This document shows, piece after piece, positions 41,361-50,917 of a stretch of 64,000 nucleotides of DNA. The position numbers and the translations under genes are program-made. Numbering within the stretch: position 1 is the stretch's first letter; the number at the start of each line of letters is the position of its first letter. The stretch spans positions 1,798,001 through 1,862,000 of the forward strand of contig NZ_CP032683.1 in assembly GCF_001304615.2 (NCBI RefSeq), written 5' to 3'. Under the pieces are notes generated by a model. It searched no databases. It was given only the letters and a program-made list of their open reading frames with translations, and was not told where the DNA came from. This stretch comes from Methanosarcina flavescens. Its GTDB lineage: Archaea; Halobacteriota; Methanosarcinia; Methanosarcinales; Methanosarcinaceae.

Positions 41361-43235
41361 ATGACACAATACTTTGAGATAGAACAGAGAGATGGAGCAG
41401 CTAGGATCGGAAAACTCATGTTGTCTCCCGAGCTTCGTACACCCTGTATTTTGAGTACGACAGAACTGGGAAAGCTTGAAAGCCCTGGCCCTGTCGTTGA
41501 TGCAGGAAGTTTCTGGGCTGTAAAATCTGATGAAGAGTTTGATGTACGCGTAAAGCAAATCCGGAAAAAAGCAGGAAACGGGACTCTTATAATCCTGCCG
41601 CATCAAGCTTATCCGCCTGCCATTCCAGCCGAGAGCCTGGGAAAAGTCGAAAAATTTACTGCCACTAGTGGTGAAAACATTGAAGGGCCGATAGGTTCTC
41701 TCCTGAGAGTGGGAGAAAAACCTGAAAAGACTGACCTGTATGTGATGGAAGGGGCAGGTACCCTGGAAAACAATGCACGGAGATTTCTTGAAACCGTAAT
41801 AGAGCTTAAAAACCATATTCCTCCTGACACAGCCCTTTACGCCCCGAATCTCGCACTTCCTGAAAACATAGCTATGCTGGTTTATCTCGGAATTGATGTT
41901 ATGGATGATATGAGGGCGGAAATTGCAGCCTATTCTGACATCTACCTGACAGTTACAGGCAGCTTTCATCTTGAGTCCCTGACAGAGTTTCCTTGCAGGT
42001 GCAGGGTGTGTGCTTCAAGTACACCCGCAGAGCTTAGGAAGCTCCCGAAGATCGAGAGAGCAAAGTTCCTTTCAGCACACAATAGGGATGCCCTTGAAGC
42101 CGAGCTTTCTCTTGTTCGGGAGAGAATCAGGGCCGGGAACTTGAGGGAATATATCGAGGGACAGTGCAGGGTAAAACCCTGGCTCACAGCCCTGTTAAGA
42201 CTTGGAGATTTCGAATACTCCTACCTTGAGGAGAAAACTCCTGCTTTTCGACAAAACCAGCTTCTTGCTGATACTTCCGAAGCCCTATCTCGGGTTGAAG
42301 TGGCAAGATTTGCACGGCGAGTACAGGAAAGGTACACACCTCCGGAACTTGAGATTCTCGTGCTTTTTCCATGCTCGGCCAGAAAGCCATATTCAACATC
42401 GCAGTCCCATCAAAAATTTATTCTGGCGCTTGGTAAATACCGAAAGTTTGTTCATGAAGTGATCTTGACCTCACCTCTTGGAATAGTATCCAGAGAACTG
42501 GAACTGACATATCCTGCGGCCCACTATGACACTGCGGTCACAGGGCACTGGGACGAAGAAGAAAAAGCCTGGGTTTCCGGATGCCTTGAAGCTTATCTCT
42601 CAAAAAACAGATATAAAGCCGTAATTGCCCATGTAGAGGGTGCATATAGAGAGATTTGTGAGCGTGTAGCAGGCAAACTCGGTATCGAAATGATCTACAC
42701 TGCCACCGGAAATTCTGTGTCTGGAGAGTCGCTTTCAAACCTTAAGAACACTGTTGAATCTATCTGCACAGCCGAAAGCTTCAGCAAGAAAAGCCTGAAT
42801 GCGGAAGAGGAGAAAAAGGATTTCCTGCGAGCAATTGCAAAATATCAATTCGGAGAAGATGCCTCACTTCTTTTTTCTGAGGAAGCCGGAAAGCTTGCAG
42901 TCAAAGGCCGATTCCCCAAATACCAGCTCTTTGCCGGGAAAAAACAACTTGCAACCCTGGTTCCGCAGTACGGAATGCTTGCTCTTTCCCTCGAGGGAGC
43001 TGAACTAATGCTAGAAAGTGAGAAGTACCTGGTAAAAATTGATGATTTTCTCCCACGTGGTTCAATCCTTGCTCCAGGTGTTATTCAGGCTGACCCAGGA
43101 ATACGGCCCAATGATGAGGTGATTGTGATTGGAAAGAAAGCGCTCTGTGTAGGGCGGGCTGTAATGAGCGGAGAAGAAATGGTAAAATCCAGTAGAGGAG
43201 TTGCAGTTGACGTCCGGCATGTCAAGAAACTCTGA
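41361..43235 (+). CDS. arcS: archaeosine synthase ArcS
   Basis: The 624-residue protein is the TGT-like archaeosine synthase. The N-terminal part resembles tRNA-guanine transglycosylase (GKLMLSPELRTPCILST, VVDAGSFWAV). A Cys cluster CRCRVCASS lies at about residue 215. The core contains the ArcS signature PCSARKPYSTSQSHQKF. The end is a PUA domain (GVIQADPGIRPNDEVIVIG). ArcS converts preQ0 at position 15 of tRNA towards archaeosine, in some archaea with the partner RaSEA. AAGAGGA before the ATG at 41361 fixes the start. It is divergent from glcD. Confidence 0.94.
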   Translation: MTQYFEIEQRDGAARIGKLMLSPELRTPCILSTTELGKLESPGPVVDAGSFWAVKSDEEFDVRVKQIRKKAGNGTLIILPHQAYPPAIPAESLGKVEKFTATSGENIEGPIGSLLRVGEKPEKTDLYVMEGAGTLENNARRFLETVIELKNHIPPDTALYAPNLALPENIAMLVYLGIDVMDDMRAEIAAYSDIYLTVTGSFHLESLTEFPCRCRVCASSTPAELRKLPKIERAKFLSAHNRDALEAELSLVRERIRAGNLREYIEGQCRVKPWLTALLRLGDFEYSYLEEKTPAFRQNQLLADTSEALSRVEVARFARRVQERYTPPELEILVLFPCSARKPYSTSQSHQKFILALGKYRKFVHEVILTSPLGIVSRELELTYPAAHYDTAVTGHWDEEEKAWVSGCLEAYLSKNRYKAVIAHVEGAYREICERVAGKLGIEMIYTATGNSVSGESLSNLKNTVESICTAESFSKKSLNAEEEKKDFLRAIAKYQFGEDASLLFSEEAGKLAVKGRFPKYQLFAGKKQLATLVPQYGMLALSLEGAELMLESEKYLVKIDDFLPRGSILAPGVIQADPGIRPNDEVIVIGKKALCVGRAVMSGEEMVKSSRGVAVDVRHVKKL

Positions 43236-43358
43236 GCTTGCACATTGTTTCTAAATAAATCAACTAAAGCATGTTTTGAGAAATCTGGACTGCCGGACTC
43301 CAAAAACAATTTTTCCTTTTAGAAGAAATAATAATATGGCAGAAATATATTAGTTATT

Positions 43359-43889
43359 ATGATAAGGCGTTTTGCACCTGAGGACTTCCAGGAAGTAGTT
43401 GAGATTGAAAGCGAGGTCTTTTCAGAGCACAACTCCCTCTTATATATGAGCTTTTATGAAACGGTGGGGGATGGTTTTCTTGTTGCGGAACAGGACGGAA
43501 AGGTCGTGGGGTATGTGGTAGGTTACCGTTCCGCAGAAAATGAAGGGCACATCTTTTCGGTCGGTGTCAGAGAAAAGTATCGGAGAAGGGGAATAGGCAC
43601 AGGTCTGATTCATGCTATCTGTGATATCTTTGTTGCTAATGGACTTCGATACGCAAGGCTCGAAGTAAGAAACAGTAATAAAGGAGCACAAAAGTTATAC
43701 CGATCTATAGGATTCGTGCCCTGCTGGATCGAAAAAAAATATTACTCAGATGGAGAAGACGGCATGGTGATGAAAATGCATCTTCACCCTTACCGTCTCC
43801 TGATCTCAAAACAAAAATATCTGGAACCTGTACTTTCAGGCAACGAATTCTTAGTCACCTTCAGAAGCCCTATCAGTTATTACCCATGA
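43359..43889 (+). CDS. rimI: RimI-like N-acetyltransferase
   Basis: The 176-residue GNAT protein has the acetyl-CoA motif VREKYRRRGIGTGLIHAI, then LRYARLEVRNSNKGAQKLYRSIGF. In archaea such RimI/Ard1-like enzymes acetylate protein N-termini. Its last 30 residues are an extra tail beyond the usual GNAT end. It overlaps the convergent UPF0058 gene by 17 bases. Confidence 0.9.
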   Translation: MIRRFAPEDFQEVVEIESEVFSEHNSLLYMSFYETVGDGFLVAEQDGKVVGYVVGYRSAENEGHIFSVGVREKYRRRGIGTGLIHAICDIFVANGLRYARLEVRNSNKGAQKLYRSIGFVPCWIEKKYYSDGEDGMVMKMHLHPYRLLISKQKYLEPVLSGNEFLVTFRSPISYYP

Positions 43890-44151
43890 GCTTGATGACG
43901 GAATTTAGCGATTCCCTCATCTGGGTTGGTGTTTCCTCAAAGATAGGGTCGTCCCGGGACATAAGATTCGCAAGCTCGCCTCCTAAAATAAAAATCGCTC
44001 GCTTGTGATCCGCCTTACTTCGATGAATGTGCACAGGGCTTATGGATAAAGCCTTGTAATCATCGAATTCGTGCGTTACTCCGCGCCTTTCGAAATACCT
44101 CTTCATTTGTGCCATATATGTGTGCAGTTGTATGAGCTCTTCCTTGTGCAT
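43873..44151 (-). CDS. UPF0058-family protein
   Basis: The 92-residue protein matches the archaeal UPF0058 family: MHKEELIQLHTYMAQMKRYFE, then YKALSISPVHIHRSKADHKRAIFILG. It is small, helical and of unknown role. The length is normal. It overlaps the end of rimI tail to tail. Confidence 0.88.
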   Translation of the reverse strand: MHKEELIQLHTYMAQMKRYFERRGVTHEFDDYKALSISPVHIHRSKADHKRAIFILGGELANLMSRDDPIFEETPTQMRESLNSVIKLMGNN

Positions 44152-44527
44152 AGCGAACAGACCTACAATTTTACAAGATCAATTTAATATTATCTTGAAT
44201 CGAATAAAAGAATTGCCCGAGGAAGTTTCTTTCCTAGTTTTAGATGATAAAATTTTCTATATAATGTATATGATAAATAATGAAGGATTATGGTAGAAAG
44301 TGTGAAGTTTAGCACCGTAGTGTGAAATAATGCCAAATCGTGGTGAGCTTGCCGCCCCGATACATAAGTGCTACACATAAGACTATAGCCCTTAAAAAAC
44401 TAACTCTGCAAGAGAAAAATAAATGCAGATATCGATTTTAGAAAACTGAAGAAAATAGAAGAGGGAAAATTGGGGAAGTAAAAAAGGTAAATTGAGAGAA
44501 AGGTAAATTGAGAGAGGAAAAGGTCTC
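44152..44527. other. intergenic region, nothing recognised
   Basis: A 376-base gap between the UPF0058 start and the dnaG stop. AAGGTAAATTGAGAGA occurs twice near 44485-44517. TATA-like stretches near 44252-44270 could serve the UPF0058 gene. No RNA gene was seen. Confidence 0.4.
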
Positions 44528-46084
44528 TCAAAGCATGCTTGCGGTTAAAACTTCCATATCAGCAGGAACCTTGGCTACGTTACCTATCTTTACACCTATA
44601 AGGCTCTTAATTGCGTTACTCGAAGCAATATCAACTAACCTCTGGGTAATTACGCCATCAAAAACAACAGTCTGAATATTGTCTTTATAGGCTTTTAGCC
44701 TGCTGGCAAGATCTCGAACAGCAATCTCTTCTATTACCTTGTCCTGAGGGTCAAGAATTCTGGCCGTTAGAGTTCCTCTCAGAGCTTCGACATGAAGCCT
44801 GAACCTGGCAGCTTCGGGGGAGATGGGGACTGTTTTTACCGGGGCAGGTGATACCCTGACTGCCTCACCTCCAGGAACTTTGACAGCCGTAGTAACTTTC
44901 TCAGAGGGTTTTTCTCTGGAAACTCTGCTGGCAGCAGGAACTGCCCTTGCCGAAATCTGGGGTTTTGCAACTATAGGTCTTGGTTTAACCTTCTCTGCAG
45001 TCACTGGAGAGATTTCGGAGACTTTCTCAGCAACCTCTTCAGGGACCTTTTCAAAAGTTTTTTCAGGCTCTGCTTCTCTCATTTCTTCTTCAGGGATTTC
45101 CTCTCTGTAAAGATCCGGCTTTGGAGCGACCCTGTGAACCTTAATACGCTTGTGCAATTTCTTCTCAGCAGTCCTAAGGGCAATTTCAGGTGCCCTTATC
45201 TTTCTCTTGGGGCTTCTCTCCACTCTGCAGGCACTTTCTTCACCTTCCCTTTCCTGAATTCCGTACTTCTCAATGATCTGTTCTACAGGAACTTTCCGGC
45301 GAAGGGCCCTTATAACTTCTTTCTGGACAAGGTCTTCTACACATTTTCCATCGGGAGCACGGGCAACATAATCAATGTCTGCAACCTGAAGGAGCTCACG
45401 TATTATGAGTTCGCCTCCACGATCCCCGTCCGTGAATGCCGTAACTGTTTTCTTTTTAGTAAGCTCTGCAACCTCAGGGGGGATGTTTGTTCCTCCTACA
45501 CAGATGGTATTCTTGATACCATAACGGAGCAGGTTCAGAATGTCAGCTCTCCCTTCGACAATAATAATTGCATCTGAATTAACTACGTTCGGTCCGCAGG
45601 GAATTCTGGATTTGCCATAGTAAGTAAGTTCGTCAATTCTCACGGATTGCCGGACTTCATCTGCTAGTTCCTGAGATTCGGGCACAGTCTCATCAAACAT
45701 TTTGGTGAAAATGAACTTTGCCCTTTCAATAATCTTCTTCCGCTTCACAGCCCTTACGTCTTCTACTTGGAAAACCTCAATTTTGGCGCTGCACGGTCCT
45801 ACTCTGTCAATCGTCTCAAGAGATGCAGCAAGAATTGAGGTTTCAACCTTATCAAGGCTTGAGGGAACAAAGATATTTCCTTTTGTTTTTCCTCCTTTAG
45901 CCGTAACCATCACCTCAATCCTGCCAATCCTGCCAGTTTTTTGCAGGTCACGTAGATCAAGATCGGCCCCGAGAAGCCCCTCAGTTTGTCCGAAAATCGC
46001 ACCTACGATATCAGGACGTTCGATTACCCCATCAGCGTTAATTTTAGAATGGATGATATACTTTGTAGTATCTGTATTTTGCAT
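44528..46084 (-). CDS. dnaG: archaeal DnaG-like primase
   Basis: The 518-residue protein has a TOPRIM domain at about residues 168-255 ([36 protein letters not shown]), preceded by the archaeal DnaG N-terminal domain ([18 protein letters not shown]). Residues of about 285-430 are a Pro/Glu/Val-rich linker, longer than in many archaeal DnaGs. Archaeal DnaG associates with the exosome as well as showing primase activity. The ATG at 46084 gives the normal N-terminus. Confidence 0.95.
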   Translation of the reverse strand: MQNTDTTKYIIHSKINADGVIERPDIVGAIFGQTEGLLGADLDLRDLQKTGRIGRIEVMVTAKGGKTKGNIFVPSSLDKVETSILAASLETIDRVGPCSAKIEVFQVEDVRAVKRKKIIERAKFIFTKMFDETVPESQELADEVRQSVRIDELTYYGKSRIPCGPNVVNSDAIIIVEGRADILNLLRYGIKNTICVGGTNIPPEVAELTKKKTVTAFTDGDRGGELIIRELLQVADIDYVARAPDGKCVEDLVQKEVIRALRRKVPVEQIIEKYGIQEREGEESACRVERSPKRKIRAPEIALRTAEKKLHKRIKVHRVAPKPDLYREEIPEEEMREAEPEKTFEKVPEEVAEKVSEISPVTAEKVKPRPIVAKPQISARAVPAASRVSREKPSEKVTTAVKVPGGEAVRVSPAPVKTVPISPEAARFRLHVEALRGTLTARILDPQDKVIEEIAVRDLASRLKAYKDNIQTVVFDGVITQRLVDIASSNAIKSLIGVKIGNVAKVPADMEVLTASML

Positions 46085-46337
46085 GTGGATTCTCCATATT
46101 ATTGTGAATGATTTATCATGATAATTTTCTTAAACTATATCCACTAGGAATTTATTCCTGGAATTTGCGACTGATTAGTTTTCTGGATACAATCCATCGA
46201 GTTTCCTGAAAATATAAACTATTTTCTATGCTCCGAAATAAAGTCTGCAATGCAAAAATAATAAAAACCAGATCTTATACCAAACCAGGTATAAAACACC
46301 CTTGAAGAGGCAGATTTAAGAATAAATGACATTGTTA

Positions 46338-46740
46338 CCGGAAAGAAATTTCCGGATCTGCCTGGAATTCCCATTATACTTATGCTAGGAGACCTGATCC
46401 GGCGGTAGAACGCCAGAAATTACGTGGTCTAATGAAAGTTCTTACTTATGACCTTATAAGGCTCCAGGTTATGTTAGCCTGACTTAAGGCTCTCCCAGGA
46501 AGAGTGATCTGACATTTAAGCCGGGTAGCCAATAATATCTGAGTTGTCCCAGAGGCTTTCCGCATCTGCCCGAAAGCCTTTGCCCCAACATAAGTTTTTG
46601 TTATGGCTCTGAGACAATTTCAGAGCCTGTAGTCAAAAAGAGTGTTCACCTTTCAATGAGCCTGATAACTCAAGTTTCCAAGAAATGCCCCTGAAACGCG
46701 GGTAACCGGGCATGAGCAGCCAAAATATGCGAGATGCCCT
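46338..46740. ncRNA. hairpin-dense region, candidate structured RNA
   Basis: Many stems follow one another: CCGGAAA-GAAA-TTTCCGG (46338-46355, a GNRA tetraloop if read on this strand), GGCG/CGCC (46401-46414) inside AGACC/GGTCT, AGGCTTTC/GAAAGCCT (46553-46579) and GGCTCTGA/TCAGAGCC (46605-46627). CTCTGAGACAA (46607-46617) can also pair with TTGTCCCAGAG (46544-46554), and GGGCAT (46708) can pair with ATGCCC on either side (46685 or 46734). No reading frame fits. The strand is unknown; on the minus strand it would lie in the 5' region of dnaG. No known family recognised. Confidence 0.4.
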
Positions 46741-47264
46741 ATCCCGTAAGTTAGAGGCTGCATTGTGATAATTGGTAAGCGGTAAGTGAAATTCATATCA
46801 GGTTTATTGAGAGCACTTTTTGACTTTTACTTTATGGGTGATAATATATGGATTCAAGTTTTCACTGAGTGGTGTTTTAGCCCTGAGTGATAATGCCGCA
46901 ATCTGAAGTTTTTAATATTTTGCATATGGATTAATTACACTGGATTATCTTTACGAATTTAGCAATGATGAGTAGATGAAGTTGTTAATCAATGATATGA
47001 CCTGACAGAATACTCTCGCCCACCTTTAAAGAAGGTTCGGCAAATGAGGGCTTCTGTATGTCACATATTTTAAATTCATTTATTTAATGCTCGCAGGCTT
47101 TAAGAACTTTGCGGTTATTTAAAAATCTTGATAACTCCGGATCGTTTTCCCGTGCCTGATATTTCTTAAAGCATGTTATTTTTAAGCAACTTCAGAGGAA
47201 TATTCTGGAGCAACACCAGAAGAGATTTAAAAAAAATAAAAAATAATATACTGGAAAAATTTAG
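46741..47264. other. gene-free AT-rich stretch
   Basis: No protein gene is supported. ATGATGA at about 46965 followed by CTGA at about 47001 recalls C/D-box motifs, but the internal D'/C' pair is missing. The segment links the hairpin region to the candidate sRNA at about 47284. Confidence 0.4.
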
Positions 47265-47283
47265 AAAGGTATATATAAAACGA

Positions 47284-47400
47284 AGGACTTGTAAAAAATT
47301 GAACGGGCGAGACATCGAAACTTTTTTATGTACTAACCCCCCACTCCCAAACTCGCTCGTTCAGACCCCTACAAGCCATATGGGTATTTTTCGTATTTTT
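47284..47400 (+). ncRNA. candidate small RNA with long closing stem
   Basis: TGAACGGGCGA (near 47299) pairs with TCGCTCGTTCA (near 47354), and outside it CTTGTA (near 47289) pairs with TACAAG (near 47371). A TATA-like TATATATAAAA lies at about 47267-47277, and T-runs follow at 47387-47400. The loop is C-rich (AACCCCCCACTCCC). The size would be about 100 bases. The helix begins very close to the predicted start of transcription, so the true 5' end may differ. Confidence 0.4.
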
Positions 47401-47573
47401 GCAATAATATCAGAGAAAACCTGTATCATCTCCACATAAAATCTCAGATTTTCCGAGTAATTTATTTTAAAAAAATCTGGTTAATAACTTTGATAGATTC
47501 TGTATTCGATAGCTTGTAGACTTCTAGGGCACTTAAAAACTTATAATAGGCGTGAAACACAACTACTAAGAGT

Positions 47574-49058
47574 ATGGGAAGCCGTTTTGCCACACAAGGT
47601 GCTGTAGATGTTGATATTCAGAAGGCGACCGGAGCTAAGGGAAAATTTCAGGAAGCAGTATCCGCGCAGAACCCTGAAAAAGAAAATCCATCAAGGGTAG
47701 TTATTATAGGAGGCGGAGCCTGCGGCATGGCAGTTGCCACCAAAATTCGAAGGCAGAGTGATTTTGAGATTACTGTACTTTCAAGAGATTCTCATACTGC
47801 TTATAGTCATTGTGGAATCCCTTTTGTTCTGGGCAGGGAAATTGAGAATTTTGAGAAGCTGATAGTAAAGCCCCTGGATTTCTTCCAGAAAAACAGAATA
47901 GACGTCAGGCTAAATGAGTGTGCAAGCTCAATAGACCTGGATTCAAAGATTGTTCGGACAGGGAAAGGAGTTTATCCTTTTGACAAACTTGTAATTGCTA
48001 CAGGCAGCCTGCCCTTTGTACCTCGAATAAGCAGCGCAAATATTCTCCCCTATGGAGTCTTTACCCTGAGAAGCCTCAAGGATGGTATACTTTTTGAAAG
48101 AGCCCTTGAAACTGCTAATAGAGTTTGTATAATAGGCGCAGGAACACTAGGAATAGAGTGTGCAGTCGCGCTTGCAAAAAGAGGAGTAAAACCTTTCCTC
48201 ATAAGCAGAAGCAAAAACTTGGTTTCCAAGCAGCTTGATCCTGATATCTCTGTAATTATACGGGAACATCTGGAGAATATTGGGATTGAGGTTATCACCG
48301 GAGCAACTGTGACTTTTCCTGAAAATTTCTGGAAAGAAAAAATCCTGTTCCTTGAGGATAGGAAGCTCCCTGCAGATCTTGTACTTTTTACAAGCGGAGT
48401 CAGGCCTGAGACATTCCTTGCCATGGATGCAGGAATAAAAATCGGAAAATCCGGAGGGATAATTGTAAATGAAATGCTCCAGGTTAAGGCGGGAAAAGAA
48501 TTTCTTCCCTATGTATATGCAGGTGGGGAGTGTGTAGAAGTAACAGACCTTATAACAGGAGAAGCCAGGTTAAGTCAATTGGGTACAACAGCCCGCCATA
48601 TGGCCGACATAATCGCCAACAATATCACAGGAAAACGTGCCGTTCTCGGGCCGCTTGCCGACCCTTGGGTAGCCGTGGCAGGAGATTTGCAATTTGGTGG
48701 AGTTGGTATCACTTCAAAAGAAGCCGAAAGCCATGGAATAAAGGTAGTCACAGGATTTTCCCGAGGACGTACAAGAGCCTTCTATTACCCGGGCAGGAAA
48801 GATCTGTACATTAAACTCCTGTTCAAAGATGGGGTTCTGGTGGGTGCTCAGCTTGCAGGAGGAGAAGGGATAAAGGAAAGAATCGATGCACTTTCTCTTG
48901 CAATCAGAAAGAAAACAACGATAAGAGACCTCCTTGACCTGGAAACATGCTACGCACCGCCGTTATCTATGCTTGTAGATCCTCTCAAACCGGCTGTGAA
49001 AGCTGCAATCCGAAATATAAAGGAAGAAGAAAAAAAGAAAAAGATGGCAGCAGGATAA
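47574..49058 (+). CDS. CoA-disulfide reductase / NADH oxidase-like flavoprotein
   Basis: The 494-residue protein has an FAD site (VVIIGGGACGMAVATKIRR), the single redox cysteine of this family in AYSHCGIPFVLG, the NAD motif CIIGAGTLGIECAVAL and a second FAD contact YVYAGGECVEV. The C-terminal dimer domain contains FSRGRTRAFYYPG. Relatives reduce CoA disulfide, polysulfide or oxygen; in a methanogen a role in thiol or oxygen defence is likely but not shown. About 40 residues precede the FAD motif, more than usual. The gene is 37 bases from rtcA on the same strand. Confidence 0.9.
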   Translation: MGSRFATQGAVDVDIQKATGAKGKFQEAVSAQNPEKENPSRVVIIGGGACGMAVATKIRRQSDFEITVLSRDSHTAYSHCGIPFVLGREIENFEKLIVKPLDFFQKNRIDVRLNECASSIDLDSKIVRTGKGVYPFDKLVIATGSLPFVPRISSANILPYGVFTLRSLKDGILFERALETANRVCIIGAGTLGIECAVALAKRGVKPFLISRSKNLVSKQLDPDISVIIREHLENIGIEVITGATVTFPENFWKEKILFLEDRKLPADLVLFTSGVRPETFLAMDAGIKIGKSGGIIVNEMLQVKAGKEFLPYVYAGGECVEVTDLITGEARLSQLGTTARHMADIIANNITGKRAVLGPLADPWVAVAGDLQFGGVGITSKEAESHGIKVVTGFSRGRTRAFYYPGRKDLYIKLLFKDGVLVGAQLAGGEGIKERIDALSLAIRKKTTIRDLLDLETCYAPPLSMLVDPLKPAVKAAIRNIKEEEKKKKMAAG

Positions 49059-49094
49059 AGTAAGATCGAATCAGAACAGGAATGGGGGAAGGAA

Positions 49095-50090
49095 ATGTTA
49101 GAAATCGATGGTTCTTACGGTGAAGGGGGAGGGCAGCTTGTCAGAACAGCTGTTGCTCTTTCTGCAGTTACAGGCAAAGAGATCAGGGTTATAAATATCA
49201 GGAAAAACAGGCCAAGCTCTGGATTAAAACAACAGCATTTAAAAGCTATTGAAACTGCATCGAGAATTTGCGAAGCCCGAGTTTCGGGACTTTTCCTGGG
49301 ATCTACTGAGCTTTCTTTTGCTCCAGTGGAAATAAAGGGGGGTAAGTATGATATTGATATTGGGACCGCAGGAAGCATAACCCTGCTGCTCCAGTGCATT
49401 ATGCCAGCTCTTCCATTTGCGAAAGAAGAGGTCGAATTAACGATAAAAGGAGGGACAGACGTGGCATGGTCTCCAACAATACACTACTTACAACATGTGA
49501 CCCTCAAGGCTCTGGAAAAGCTTGGCTATTCAGGTAGCGTAACCCTGAAGGAACACGGTTACTATCCTAAAGGAGGAGGGAAAATTTCAGCTTTTTTTAA
49601 ACCTTGCAAGCTTAAAGGATTTCATTTTTTAAAAGAAGAGGAAGAGATAAAGGGGATTTCTCACGCTTCGAATCTTCCTGCCCATGTACCTTTACGTCAG
49701 GCTGAAGCTGCCACCGCAAGATTAATAGATGCCGGATATTCCTCGCAGATCGAAACTCAATCTTTTGAAACCTTTTCGACTGGAAGCGGGATAACTCTCT
49801 GGACAGGTTATATGGGTGGGAGTGCACTAGGGGAAAGAGGGCTTCCCGCAGAAAAAGTAGGCAAACGTGCCGCAGATGAGATTATTTCTGAACTTAGAGC
49901 AGGAGCTTCTGTGGATACACATCTGGCAGACCAGCTAATACCGTACATGGCTCTTGCAGGAGATAGTTCTTACACAGTAAGGGAACTTTCTCTTCATGCT
50001 GCGACAAATATCTGGGTTACTGAACAATTCCTTGATGTCAAATTCAGGATAGAGGAAAAAGAAGGCGTTTTTGAAGTATCCGTGAATTGA
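49095..50090 (+). CDS. rtcA: RNA 3'-terminal phosphate cyclase
   Basis: The 331-residue enzyme converts RNA 3'-phosphate ends to 2',3'-cyclic phosphate using ATP. It starts DGSYGEGGGQLVRTA and contains RPSSGLKQQHLKAI, KGGTDVAWSPTIHYL and HGYYPKGGG. The AMP-accepting histidine is in VRELSLHAATNIWV. GGAAGG lies just before the ATG at 49095. It converges on kptA, another RNA-end enzyme. Confidence 0.96.
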   Translation: MLEIDGSYGEGGGQLVRTAVALSAVTGKEIRVINIRKNRPSSGLKQQHLKAIETASRICEARVSGLFLGSTELSFAPVEIKGGKYDIDIGTAGSITLLLQCIMPALPFAKEEVELTIKGGTDVAWSPTIHYLQHVTLKALEKLGYSGSVTLKEHGYYPKGGGKISAFFKPCKLKGFHFLKEEEEIKGISHASNLPAHVPLRQAEAATARLIDAGYSSQIETQSFETFSTGSGITLWTGYMGGSALGERGLPAEKVGKRAADEIISELRAGASVDTHLADQLIPYMALAGDSSYTVRELSLHAATNIWVTEQFLDVKFRIEEKEGVFEVSVN

Positions 50091-50201
50091 GATATTAAAG
50101 AAAGGACAGATACAGGAAACTGCAGAAAAAAGAGAAAAAAGAGAAGAGAAAAAGAATAGAAAGTAAAATTACAAATCGAAATTTGCTGGAAATTTTTAAG
50201 G

Positions 50202-50825
50202 TCAATCTTCAATGATAAAAAGATATTCAGGGGGTATCTTTTCCGTAAGTACGATGTCGTCAGTTGCAAGTTTGAGAGAGATCCCGTCTTCCTGGGCTTT
50301 AAATGCATCTATTTGAAGGATGATAGGGTTTTCAGTATGAATAAGGGCTACTTCTAATGCCTTCTCATATGAGGTGCTGAGGTGGACGTATCTCTGTTTT
50401 ACCGGAAAAATCCCGTTCTCAAGCAGAACATCGACTTCCTCAGGGCTTGCCCCATAATACAGGTATGGATAATCGCTTTCCTTATAGTCCAGGTCAATAT
50501 TGACAGAATGCCCATAGCGTGCCCTGATTTTGGAATTACGAATTTCATACCGTCCTTTTTCATCGGATTCTACAAGGGCATAAAGGTATTCCTTTTTCAT
50601 CCAGTTGTACCGTTTTTTCATAACATCATAGAAAGCATTGAGATTAACCCAGCCGAACATGTCCATTTCAACCCCTGCAGACGCTGGGAAATGCCGGAGA
50701 GTGCCTGATACAAACCTGCCAAGCTTTTCTTCCTTGCTGTCGTCCAGCAGGTATCTGCCAGGGCGTTTACACTGCAGACAGCTGCCTCCTCTAAAATAGC
50801 CGTGCTCAGTGCATTTCCTAATCAT
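50202..50825 (-). CDS. kptA: RNA 2'-phosphotransferase (Tpt1/KptA)
   Basis: The 207-residue enzyme removes an internal or terminal 2'-phosphate from RNA and transfers it to NAD. A short Cys-containing N-terminus (CTEHGYFRGGSCLQCKRPG) may bind zinc. The core shows LRHFPASAGVEMDMFGWVN, the catalytic IRARYGHSVNID, LYYGASPE and YVHLSTSYEKALEVA. The start ATG at 50825 fits the family. Confidence 0.95.
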   Translation of the reverse strand: MIRKCTEHGYFRGGSCLQCKRPGRYLLDDSKEEKLGRFVSGTLRHFPASAGVEMDMFGWVNLNAFYDVMKKRYNWMKKEYLYALVESDEKGRYEIRNSKIRARYGHSVNIDLDYKESDYPYLYYGASPEEVDVLLENGIFPVKQRYVHLSTSYEKALEVALIHTENPIILQIDAFKAQEDGISLKLATDDIVLTEKIPPEYLFIIED

Positions 50826-50917
50826 GGTATCACGTACATAATGAAACTTTACTATAAATAAGGTTTTGTTTTAATGTCCTGTTTTGACAAAGCTGCGATG
50901 TTAAAGTTTTCAGTCTC

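Noticed and set aside
46960-47010. C/D-box small RNA (ATGATGA ... CTGA)
   Set aside because: The internal D' and C' boxes and the usual spacing are missing.
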